Assembly: GCA_963731615.1 (NCBI GenBank)
Contig: CAVSWD010000008.1
Span: 1-64,000, forward strand
DNA length: 64,000 bases
From: Gaiellasilicea sp963731615
GTDB lineage: Bacteria; Actinomycetota; Thermoleophilia; Gaiellales; Gaiellaceae
Reading direction: 5' to 3'
The notes under the pieces are model-generated. The model did not search any database and was not told the DNA's origin. It saw nothing but the letters and a program-made list of their open reading frames with translations. Positions 16,701 through 23,392 of this stretch are shown here, piece by piece (the first letter of the stretch is position 1; the number at the start of each line of letters is the position of its first letter). The translations under genes were made by a program, and so were the position numbers.

Positions 16701-17101
16701 TGGGGCCCGCCTCAGTCACCGTCGGCTCGAATGGCGTCGCGCGGATGACGATCAGCTGCGCCAAGGCGTCGCCGATCACCTGCACGGGCAACGTCGCGCT
16801 CGAGACCAGGGGCAAGCCGAAGTTCCTGATGGGCAAGCGCAACTTCTCCGCGAAGAAGGGGAAGAAGGTCGCGGTCCGGATCTTCCTCTCGGCGCGTGCG
16901 CTCAAGCTGCTGAAGAGCAAAGGCACGCTGAAGGCGCAGGCCGTCGTGGTCGTCAAGGACAGCAAGAAGAAGAACCTGCGATCCTTGCCGGGCATCGTGA
17001 CCCTGAAGGCCTCACGAGCGCTGCTTACGTCAGCCGAGGTGCAGGCGGCTCAGCCGAAGCCCAAGCCTGCCCCCGCGCCGAAGATCATCGTCGACCCGTA
17101 G
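13796..17101 (+). CDS. large secreted protein with eight Calx-beta repeats
   Basis: 1101 residues with a signal peptide (RIGAAAALAVCLVALPGQASA). Seven tandem Calx-beta domains of about 113 residues span about 25-820, each beginning with an I(N/D)DV.LAEGN...FTVSLS motif, having a GD(Y/F)TA strand and ending in GTI.NDD. A Gly11 linker at about 823-834 leads to an eighth repeat (836-945), a second Gly/Thr/Pro linker and a C-terminal beta domain (about 960-1085) with two Cys, then a KPKPAPAPK tail. Calx-beta domains bind calcium in adhesins and exchangers, and an extracellular adhesion or matrix role is inferred. A hairpin terminator follows. Confidence 0.9.
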   Translation: MLRRIGAAAALAVCLVALPGQASAVDPAFTVGPGSATEGGDVNFTVTINDPVPPEGWTLDYSISHGTTSAADFTGATTGSVGVAEGDTSKTITLQTSDDSLDEESETFTLSVTRDATAGPNTATGTINDDADGPPSTVSVTDVEVSEGAGTANFTVQLSGPSGKDITVGYQTGNGSATSPGDYTGGSGTISILAGAMTGTVSIPIVNDSLPGEGSETFFVTLVQGPSLNVTIAGDNVGQGTIVDNDNAPSASIDDVTLAEGNSGTTNFVFTVSLSAPAPAPITINYRTENGTANAASGDYTAHPSTPLSFAPGVRTRTVTVAVNGDVVAEANETFFVDLIGSSGPVTIADSRGTGTISNDDQNVTATIDDVTLAEGNAGTTNFVFTVSLSAPAPAPITINYTTVDGTATNVNNDYEPIASAPLSFATGARTRTVTVVVNGDTVTEPNETFFVDLSSPSGPVTITDNRGTGTINNDDTNVGVTINDVALAEGNTGTTTFTFTVSLSASSTVPITVTYHTQDGTATAGSGDYTAKPNTVLTFAPGDTSETVTVTVNGDVVPEGNETFFVDLVSTTGPASIADNRGIGTINNDDANVNATINDMSMSEGSGPVSFVFTVTLSGPAPAPITITWRTENGTATTANGDYAGAGNTPLTFTQGQTSKTIAITVFGDTTAEGDETFFVDLVGSSGPVTITDSRGVGTIVNDDAGVSASINDVSVTEGNAGTVNATFTVSLSGGAPAPVVIAYSTANGSASAPADYTSVTNGVLNIPAGSTSGQFSIVVTGDVISEGFSENFFVVIAATGATIADSGGVGTILDDDISTDPGGGGGGGGGGGASEPQLTVGDVLVPEGQNAGFTVTLLGTTSRTVTVAFSTSNGTASAPGDYVATIGTLTFNPGDRAKTVNVSVVDDTANEIAEVFHLTLSGPNNATILKSLGTATIPASDQTASPQGGGGTPPTGGTGALSPSMVLGPASVTVGSNGVARMTISCAKASPITCTGNVALETRGKPKFLMGKRNFSAKKGKKVAVRIFLSARALKLLKSKGTLKAQAVVVVKDSKKKNLRSLPGIVTLKASRALLTSAEVQAAQPKPKPAPAPKIIVDP

Positions 17102-17125
17102 GAGGATTGGCGAACGAGCGGCTGT

Positions 17126-17151
17126 GCGTCGATAGCCACTGCTATCGACGC
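17126..17151 (+). terminator. terminator hairpin after the Calx-beta gene
   Basis: A perfect 11-bp stem, GCGTCGATAGC (17126-17136) with GCTATCGACGC (17141-17151), and a CACT loop lie 25 nt after the stop codon. No U-tract. Confidence 0.75.
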
Positions 17152-17188
17152 CGGTTGCCCACGTGAGCGGAGAGGATGGCGTGCGCCC

Positions 17189-17208
17189 CGGGAGGTACCC
17201 ACCTCCCG
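17189..17208. terminator. second hairpin in the gap before tRNA-Asn
   Basis: An 8-bp perfect stem CGGGAGGT/ACCTCCCG (17189-17196, 17201-17208) with loop ACCC. It could end transcription from either side: the leftward tRNA-Asn transcript or read-through from the Calx-beta gene. The remaining gap holds no recognisable gene. Directly downstream of the tRNA 3' end is a direct repeat of GTACCAAAT. Confidence 0.4.
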
Positions 17209-17343
17209 CGAGGCGATTCCGACCAGGAGCGGCCGCAGGGGGAAGCTGGCGCTCGAGGCAAAATCGCGGGACGCACGCCCGAGTCGATGTTCGTCAGAGG
17301 CAGCCGGTTTCATTCGACCGGTACCAAATCCGTACCAAATGAG

Positions 17344-17416
17344 CTCCCGCGGTTGGACTCGAACCAACAACCCTCCGGTTAACAGCCGGATGCTCTGCCA
17401 ATTGAGCTACGCGGGA
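17344..17416 (-). tRNA. tRNA-Asn (anticodon GTT)
   Basis: A 73-nt cloverleaf on the minus strand. The acceptor stem TCCCGCG/CGCGGGA closes with discriminator G, the D-arm contains AGCTCAATTGGCAGAGC, the anticodon loop is CTGTTAA (anticodon GTT), and the T-arm has GGTTCGAGTCC. CCA is not encoded. All stems pair. Confidence 0.95.
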
Positions 17417-17468
17417 AGGCTGCGGCATTGTAGCGTCGGGACGCGACGAGGTTTGCCCGCGAAAATCG

Positions 17469-18284
17469 CTAGCGGCAGGTGGCGGTGCCGGGACAGCGCG
17501 CGACGACTTCGACCTGAGGCGGCAGCTCCCGGCCTCGCCGCCAGCTGAGCTCGAACAGGATCGAGGCGACGTTGTTTCCGTAGTTGCTCTCGACCAGCCG
17601 TCGCGCCGGGTTGACGCGGTGCACGAGCATATAGCGGCCCGGCGGCAGCGTCGTGACGTCGAACTCCTGCCCCTCGAGATGCGGGTCGTAGTCGTCGCCA
17701 AAGCCGATCGAGATCCCCTCGCGGAGCCGCAGCAGCTTGGGGCGGTTCTTGCCGCATTCGTCCGTGTAGCGCCCCGTCAGCTCGGCGCCCGGAACCGCTG
17801 TTGCGGTCCGGTAGCGATCGCCGAGGCAGAAGCCGGTCTTGTTGTCGCGCAGCACCCGCCCGCCGCCCGCCGAGCGAAGCTCGTAGCGCATGAAGCCGAG
17901 TAGATGCCAGTGGGAGTGGGTGAGAGCGGTCACGTAGGAGAGCACGTCGTCGACGGACGTCGTCCGGGTCGAGCCGTCGCTGCGCCGGATCTGCTGAACC
18001 AGCTTCATGCTCGGCTGGGCCGTCGAGGGCCGGCTGCCGACCACCACGAGTGGGCCGTCGCCGAGGTTCCCGGCCGCCGATGCAAAACCGAGGAAGAACC
18101 GCGGCTTGGCGGAAGTTCCGCTGGTGCGGCCGCTCAGGTCGTACGGCGCCGCCTGCTCGAGGTCGGGTAAGAGGTCGGTTGCCGCGGCCGAGTCGTCGCT
18201 GCGGAGCTGGTCGACGAGCACGAGCGCGGCGATCGCGACGGGAACGACCAGAGCTGCGACGAGGAGAAGTCGGCCGGGGCGCAT
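17469..18284 (-). CDS. lysyl oxidase family protein, membrane-anchored or secreted
   Basis: 271 residues with an N-terminal hydrophobic helix (LLLVAALVVPVAIAALVLV). The core matches lysyl oxidase-like proteins: copper-binding His cluster HSHWHLLGFMRYEL near residue 125, DNKTGFCLGDRY, a TDECGKNRPKLLRLREGISIGFGDDYDPHLEGQ block, and GRYMLVHRVNPARRLVESNYGNN. Animal homologues oxidise peptidyl lysine to allysine. In bacteria the substrate is unknown; modification of surface proteins is plausible given the secreted-protein neighbourhood. The His-x-His-x-His pattern is present but the quinone-forming Tyr/Lys pair was not verified. Confidence 0.8.
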   Translation of the reverse strand: MRPGRLLLVAALVVPVAIAALVLVDQLRSDDSAAATDLLPDLEQAAPYDLSGRTSGTSAKPRFFLGFASAAGNLGDGPLVVVGSRPSTAQPSMKLVQQIRRSDGSTRTTSVDDVLSYVTALTHSHWHLLGFMRYELRSAGGGRVLRDNKTGFCLGDRYRTATAVPGAELTGRYTDECGKNRPKLLRLREGISIGFGDDYDPHLEGQEFDVTTLPPGRYMLVHRVNPARRLVESNYGNNVASILFELSWRRGRELPPQVEVVARCPGTATCR

Positions 18285-18367
18285 CCTTCGTATCTTGCCT
18301 ACGCGAACGGGCGTTCCTGCAGGACGAATTTGTAAAGAGAGGCAGGAGTTCTGAGGGCCGGCGGCAA

Positions 18368-19468
18368 ATGAGTCAGCCCGTGCGCCTCCGAGCCGTCATC
18401 CTCGCAACGGTTGTGATCAGCCTGCTGGCAGTGCCGTCAGGTGTGGCTGCCGCGTCAGCCGATCCGGAGATCGCCGGGCTTCAGGTGGCGTTGCGCTCGA
18501 AGGGCCTCTACTTCGGCAAGATCGACGGGATGTCCGGGCCGATGACGGCAAAGGGTTTGCGCTCGTTCCAGCGGCTGACGGGACTTCCGGTCACGGGTGA
18601 GCTCGGGGCGCGCACGCGAGCGGAGCTCGGCGCGCTCGGCCGGCCGCTCGTCGCCCGTCGCGTCCTCGTCCAGGGCGCCTACGGCTGGGATGTCAGCTCA
18701 CTTCAGTTCCTGCTGGCCAGGGCGGGCCATCTCAGGCTGCTCGACGTCGACGGCCACTTCGGCGCGTCGACCAGGGCGGCGGTGACCAAGTTCCAGCGCT
18801 CGCGCGGGCTCTCGGCGGACGGGGTCGCCGGCCCGGCAACCCGGACGGCGTTCGCGGGCGCAACAGCACGCAAGACGGTGCTCGCCCGCGTCACCGCCGC
18901 GCCCTCGTATGTCGTCAAGCCCGGCGACACGCTGACCGCGATTGCGACGAAGCACAAGACGACCGTTCGCGCGCTGGCGAAGGTCAACGACCTGAAGTCG
19001 GTCAACCTCGTCGTCGAGGGCGCGATGCTGCGGCTTCCGGCCGCCCTCAGCGGCGGCCAGGCTCAGGAGCTGTCGCGCTCGACCGTACGGGCACACCTCG
19101 ACAAGTGGGCGACCCGCTACGGCGTTCCGACCAACCTGGCGCGTGCCCTGGCGTGGCAGGAGTCCGGCTTCCAGACGAACATCACGTCCTCCGTGGGCGC
19201 CTGGGGGCCGATGCAGGTGATGCCCACGTCGTGGGACTTCGTCGAGACGGTGCTGCTCGGCGGCCGCGACGTCCCGCGGACCGGTGAGGGTGGCGTCGAG
19301 ATCGGCATCGCGCTCCTGGCTCACCTGCTGAAACGGTTCGACGGCGATCAACGGCTTGCGCTCGCCGCCTGGTACCAGGGCGAGAAGGCGGTCCGGGAGC
19401 GGGGGCTCTACGACGAGACGAAGACGTTCGTCGCCAACGTGCTCGCGCTTAGCGGCCGGCGGCTCTAG
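18368..19468 (+). CDS. peptidoglycan-binding, LysM and lytic-transglycosylase-like secreted protein
   Basis: 366 residues from ATG 18368, chosen because the signal peptide (RAVILATVVISLLAVPSGVAAA) starts there. Order: two PG_binding_1 domains (about 33-80, LQVALRSKGLYFGKIDGMSG; about 100-155), a LysM (about 180-225, YVVKPGDTLTAIATKHKTT), and an SLT-type lysozyme-like domain (about 245-366) with the catalytic-type Glu in ALAWQESGF and SVGAWGPMQVMP. It should bind and cleave peptidoglycan outside the membrane. The 3' end overlaps the convergent isomerase-like gene by 20 nt. Confidence 0.9.
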   Translation: MSQPVRLRAVILATVVISLLAVPSGVAAASADPEIAGLQVALRSKGLYFGKIDGMSGPMTAKGLRSFQRLTGLPVTGELGARTRAELGALGRPLVARRVLVQGAYGWDVSSLQFLLARAGHLRLLDVDGHFGASTRAAVTKFQRSRGLSADGVAGPATRTAFAGATARKTVLARVTAAPSYVVKPGDTLTAIATKHKTTVRALAKVNDLKSVNLVVEGAMLRLPAALSGGQAQELSRSTVRAHLDKWATRYGVPTNLARALAWQESGFQTNITSSVGAWGPMQVMPTSWDFVETVLLGGRDVPRTGEGGVEIGIALLAHLLKRFDGDQRLALAAWYQGEKAVRERGLYDETKTFVANVLALSGRRL

Positions 19469-20276
19469 CGATCGCCGCCCGGGCGCGGCGTGCTCCCTCG
19501 TCCACGTCGCAGGCCCACAACGAGTCGGCACGATCGGGGTCGCCGAAGATCTCGACGTCCCAGGCGCCGCGCCAGCCTGCATCCCGCAGGATCTGCAACA
19601 ACTCCGCCGTTCTGGAGATCCCTTCACCCGGGAGCGCGCGGTCGCTGCGATCGTCCCCGAACCAGTCGCTGACGTGGACGCCCGTGATCCGATCGGCGTT
19701 CTCGGCGAGATGACGCTCGATGTCGGGCGTGTCCCACACGTGCCAGAGGTCGACCATCAGGCCGACGTCGGGCAGCCCCGCTTCGTAGAGGAGCTCGAGC
19801 GTCTGCGGGATCGTGCAGACGAGGGTGAGCGCGTCGCGCTCGGACACGTGGATCGGCTCGAGCCCGAGGCGGACACCCGCGCTGTCGGCCGCCGCGGCGA
19901 CCCGGCGCAAGCCCTCGATCACGACGCTCCGAGCCTCGTCCTCGTCGCGGTCACCGGCCGGCCCGGTCAAGCAGAGGACGCAGGCCGGGTCGTAACGTGC
20001 GAAGCGGTGCATCGAAGCGCAGAGCGCGGCGATTCGCACCTCCACGTCCTCAGGACCCTCGATGACCGTGTTCGGCAGGATCGACGGCACCGCCGGGACG
20101 CAGTTCGTCGCGGTCAGGCCGCTCGCCCGAAACGCCTCGAGGTCGCCCTCATCGTCTTCGTCGAGCTTCATCTCCCAGATCCCGATCCCCTCGAAGCCGG
20201 CCGCGGCGTAGGCACGCAGGTCTTCCCTGAAGCTCGCAGTCACGGTCGAGATCTCCGAGAGCGACAGCTGGTTCAC
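19449..20276 (-). CDS. sugar phosphate isomerase/epimerase family protein (AP endonuclease 2-type TIM barrel)
   Basis: 275 residues from a GTG (20276) that overlaps the stop of the upstream flavoprotein gene (GTGA). TIM-barrel features are VRLGLEPIHVSERD (metal-ligand Glu), LMVDLWHVWDTPDIE, GVHVSDWFGD and WDVEIFGDPD near the C-terminus. These supply the usual Glu/Asp/His metal ligands of xylose isomerase-like enzymes. Likely an isomerase or epimerase of a small hydroxy-acid or sugar; substrate unknown. It forms a two-gene leftward operon with the desaturase-like gene, divergent from the molybdenum hydroxylase genes. Confidence 0.82.
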   Translation of the reverse strand: MNQLSLSEISTVTASFREDLRAYAAAGFEGIGIWEMKLDEDDEGDLEAFRASGLTATNCVPAVPSILPNTVIEGPEDVEVRIAALCASMHRFARYDPACVLCLTGPAGDRDEDEARSVVIEGLRRVAAAADSAGVRLGLEPIHVSERDALTLVCTIPQTLELLYEAGLPDVGLMVDLWHVWDTPDIERHLAENADRITGVHVSDWFGDDRSDRALPGEGISRTAELLQILRDAGWRGAWDVEIFGDPDRADSLWACDVDEGARRARAAIARAAGR

Positions 20277-21882
20277 GGCAGCCCAGGCACTTTCGCGAGC
20301 AGCCGGCGCGCGAGCGGAGGCCGCGTCAGGTACTTCGCGACGAGGTAGCCCGAGCCGGCGCCGAGCCCGGGACCGGGATGCGTGCTGGCGCCGATGTGGA
20401 AGAGACCTTCGACAGGCGTTTCGTGGCCGGGGGTCGCCGCCGTCGGCCGGAAGAGCAGGTTCTGGTCGAGCGAGCACGAGCCGGCGTAGATGTCGCCGCC
20501 GACCCAGTTCGGATTCGCGGCCTCCATGTCGGCCGGCGACATGACGACGCGGGCGAGCGTCGCCGGCTTCAAGTTCTCGATGTGTTGCCCGATCCGCTCC
20601 ACGATCCGATCGGCGTACGCCTCGCGCAGTTCCTCCGTCCACGTCCCGTTGCCGGTGTCGATCTCGCCGGCGGCGTCGCCCTTCGGGCGGGCGGGAAGTT
20701 CTTGCAGCTGCACCCAGATCACCCACGAGCCGTCCGGCGCGCGCGAGGGATCGACCGCCATCGGCTGGCCGAGGGCGATTGTCGCCTCTGCCGGCAGCAG
20801 GCCGCGATCGGCTTCGTTGACCGCGCGCGAGACGCCGTCGAGCCCCGGCGTCAGGTGCAAGGAGCGGCACGCGTGCGAGCCGCTCGTCGCCCCGCCAGCG
20901 CGGGAGCTCGTTCATCGCGATGTGGATCTGCATCTCGCCGCGGCCGTAGCGGAACCTCTGAGCGGCGTCGCGGACGGCCGGCGGCACGTCGACGTCGGCG
21001 AGCAGGCGGCCGTAGAGCTGCGTCGGCGTCACGCAGGCGAGCACGGCGCGCGACGGCCTGGATCGTCTCGCCGGCCGACAGGCGCACCGCAGTGGCGCGA
21101 CCACCGGAGACGAGGATCCGCTCGACCTCTGCCTCGGTGCGGAGCTCGCCGCCGGCGTCGCGGATGATCGCCGCCAGGCCGTCCACAAGCTTCACGCCGC
21201 CTCCGCGTGGGACAGGCATCCCGCCGAGCTGGAGCGCGCAGGCGATCACCTGCGTCATGAAGCCGGACATCGCCTGGTCGGGCCCGAGCCCCGTGTGCAG
21301 GACCCACGGCGCGAGCAGACCGTGCGCCTGCTCCCGGTCGAAGGTGTCGGTGAGCCAGTCGCGGGCCGACAGCAGGGAGTGCGCGGCGAACGCGACCAGC
21401 CCGCGGCGGCCGTAGTGCGAGTAGGCGCGGCGGCCGAGGGCGAGGCCCTGCGTCGACCAGAGCTCGGTGCCGAGGACGCCGAACGCGATCTCGGCGCCGG
21501 CCATGAACTCGTCGAACTGCCGCTGCCAGGCGTCGCCCAGCTCGGCGACGTTGGCGGCGCCGTCGGTCGACAGGAACGCGCTCGAGCCGTCCGGGAACGC
21601 CGCGGCAGTGGGCAGGTCGGTGTTCAGGTACTCGAGCCCGAGCCGATCAAGATCGGGCTTCAGCTCCGCATAGGCCGGCGACGCGGCCCAGAGCGGATGC
21701 CACGAGGAGAAGACCTCGTGCGTGAACCCTGGCGCAGTCAGCCCGTCGACCGTCTTGATCGCGCCGCCGAGCCAGTCGTTGCGCTCGAGCACGCAGACGC
21801 GCCAGCCCTCCTTCGCGAGCAGCGCGCCGCCGGCGAGCGAGTTGATCCCGCTCCCGACGAAGACGGCGTCGAACCCCGGCAT
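20273..21882 (-). pseudogene. phytoene-desaturase-like FAD oxidoreductase, interrupted by two frameshifts
   Basis: Starting at ATG 21882 the protein has the FAD Rossmann motif GSGINSLAGGALLAKEGWRVCVLER and conserved blocks down to GETIQA. The reading frame then shifts near 21050 (continuing RAVLACVTPTQLYGRLLADVD) and again near 20865 (continuing HLTPGLDGVSRAVNEADRG), ending with GLFHIGASTHPGPGLGAGSGYLVA, the C-terminal FAD loop. Total about 536 residues, normal for the PYROXD2/phytoene dehydrogenase-related family. Both shifts are +1. Either the gene is decayed or the assembly has two base insertions. A TAGAGT box lies 6 nt before the ATG. Substrate unknown. Confidence 0.8.
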
Positions 21883-21899
21883 GCGGCGACTCTACTGCC

Positions 21900-21930
21900 T
21901 TGACATGTCACCGGTGAATGCGTGTTTAAT
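21900..21930 (+). promoter_or_regulatory. promoter with overlapping palindromic operator before the hydroxylase genes
   Basis: TTGACA (21900-21905) and TTTAAT (21925-21930) are separated by 19 bp, and ATG 21938 follows 7 nt later, so the mRNA would be leaderless. Two overlapping perfect palindromes cover the region: TGACATGTCA (21901-21910) and TCACCGGTGA (21908-21917). The first overlaps the plus-strand -35 and lies upstream of the minus-strand TAGAGT box, so one regulator could control both directions. The TGACATG-CA half-sites recur at 33463-33510. Confidence 0.55.
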
Positions 21931-21937
21931 CACGCTC

Positions 21938-22753
21938 ATGCTCCTGCGTGAGGTCGAGTACGCGCGCCCGTCCTCGGTGGACGAGGCGATCCGGCTTCTC
22001 GCGGCGAACGATGGTGCGCGCGCGCTCGCCGGCGGCCAGACGCTCGTCAACGTGATGAAGGCGCGGGCGGCGTCCCCCGATGTCCTCGTCGACCTGAACC
22101 GGCTGGAGGAGCTGCGCGCGATCACGGTCAGCGGCGACACGCTGCAGCTGGGCGCGATGGCGACGTATACCCAGATCATGGCCTCGTCCGAGGTCGACGT
22201 CTCCCGCCCGATCCTCGCGCGGGTCGCGGCGCAGATCGCCGACGTGCAGGTGCGAAACCGCGGCACGATCGGCGGCAACGTCTGCTCGAACGACCCGACG
22301 AACCATCTGCCGCCGCTACTCGTGGCGCTCGGCGCGTCGATGACGATTCGCGGCGAGGGAGGCGAGCGGACGGTGCCCGCCGACGAGTTCTTCCTCGGCG
22401 TCTACATGACGGTCGTGGCCGAGGGCGAGCTGCTGCTCTCCATTTCCGTCCCGGCTGATGCCAAGGGCGCCGACGGCTTCGCGGCGGTCACGATCGGCCG
22501 CGATGGCACCTGCATTGCCAGTGCTGCGGCGACGCTCTCCGGCGAGGCGCCGCGGATTGTGCTCGGCTGCGTCGACGCCGTTCCCGTCGTGGTGACGCCG
22601 GGCGGGACGGACGACGAGAGCGTGCGCGCGGCGGTTGGCGCAGCCGACCTCGATCCGCCTGCCGACGTGCACGCGTCGAGCGACTATCGCCGGCATCTCG
22701 CCGGGATCTGTGCCGTCCGGGCCGTGCAGCAGGCGCGAGAGGCCGGAGCGTGA
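21938..22753 (+). CDS. molybdenum hydroxylase FAD-binding medium subunit (CoxM/XDH-type)
   Basis: 271 residues from ATG 21938. Conserved FAD-binding motifs of the CO-dehydrogenase flavoprotein family are present: LAGGQTLVNVMKAR (about residues 31-45) and NRGTIGGNVCSNDP (about 107-120). The C-terminal CO_deh_flav_C part contains FAAVTIGRDG. It passes electrons from the iron-sulfur subunit to an acceptor. First gene of the long rightward cluster; its stop overlaps the GTG of the 2Fe-2S subunit gene. Confidence 0.9.
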   Translation: MLLREVEYARPSSVDEAIRLLAANDGARALAGGQTLVNVMKARAASPDVLVDLNRLEELRAITVSGDTLQLGAMATYTQIMASSEVDVSRPILARVAAQIADVQVRNRGTIGGNVCSNDPTNHLPPLLVALGASMTIRGEGGERTVPADEFFLGVYMTVVAEGELLLSISVPADAKGADGFAAVTIGRDGTCIASAAATLSGEAPRIVLGCVDAVPVVVTPGGTDDESVRAAVGAADLDPPADVHASSDYRRHLAGICAVRAVQQAREAGA

Positions 22754-23238
22754 GCGTGGAGGAGCCGGCCACCAGCCGCTCGATCTCGGTCGAGGTCAAC
22801 GGCGAGGTCTACGAGCGCGAGGTCGATGCGCGCCGGCTGCTCGTTCACTTCATCCGCGACGAGCTCGACCTGACGGGAACGCACGTGGGCTGCGACACCG
22901 GCAACTGCGGCGCCTGCACGATCCACCTCGACGGGCAGGCGGTGAAGAGCTGCATGCTGCTCGCGGTGCAGGCGGACGGCGCGAAGATCGGCACCGTCGA
23001 GGGCCTCGCGCCGAGCGACGAGGAGCTGAGCCCGCTGCAGCAATCGTTCTCGGCGCACCACGCGCTCCAGTGCGGCTACTGCACGCCGGGGATGCTGATG
23101 AGCGCGTCGGCGCTGCTCGCCGAGAACCCGCGCCCGAGCGAGGAGGAGGCGCGGACGGCGATCCAGGGCAACATCTGTCGCTGCACCGGCTACGTCAACA
23201 TCGTCGAGGCGATCGTCTCCTCAGGAGGCAGTTCATGA
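22750..23238 (+). CDS. molybdenum hydroxylase 2Fe-2S small subunit (CoxS/XDH-type)
   Basis: 162 residues, GTG start overlapping the previous stop. The plant-ferredoxin cluster ligands are in GCDTGNCGACTIHLDGQAVKSC and the second cluster ligands are QCGYCTPGML and NICRCTGYVNIVEAI. Length is typical. The C-terminus (NIVEAIVSSGGSS) is followed 126 nt later by a second copy of the same ending, LIVEAIVSVES, whose stop overlaps the large-subunit GTG. This indicates that a repeat element split and duplicated the original 3' end (see findings). Confidence 0.92.
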   Translation: MSVEEPATSRSISVEVNGEVYEREVDARRLLVHFIRDELDLTGTHVGCDTGNCGACTIHLDGQAVKSCMLLAVQADGAKIGTVEGLAPSDEELSPLQQSFSAHHALQCGYCTPGMLMSASALLAENPRPSEEEARTAIQGNICRCTGYVNIVEAIVSSGGSS

Positions 23239-23317
23239 CGCTTTCAGCCGCCGCCGTTCGCGGCCGGAGCGGGATTCATTCCCGCGCAGGCCAGCTGCGG
23301 AGACTCAAGGACGGAGC

Positions 23318-23360
23318 GAAGAAGGAGGGGGCTCAGGGGGGAACCCTGGGTTCCCCCATG
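23318..23360 (-). repeat. hairpin repeat element between the small and large hydroxylase subunits
   Basis: On the minus strand the unit reads as a perfect inverted repeat GGGGGAACCC/GGGTTCCCCC (arms 23337-23346 and 23348-23357), then a pyrimidine-rich GAGCCCCCTCCTTCTTC tail. Two related units lie at 37718-37806. The surrounding 154-bp gap (23239-23392) also has a small hairpin around 23269-23285 (GCGGGA/TCCCGC). It sits in an operon whose other junctions mostly overlap. Confidence 0.7.
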
Positions 23361-23392
23361 CTGATCGTCGAAGCGATTGTGAGCGTCGAGTC

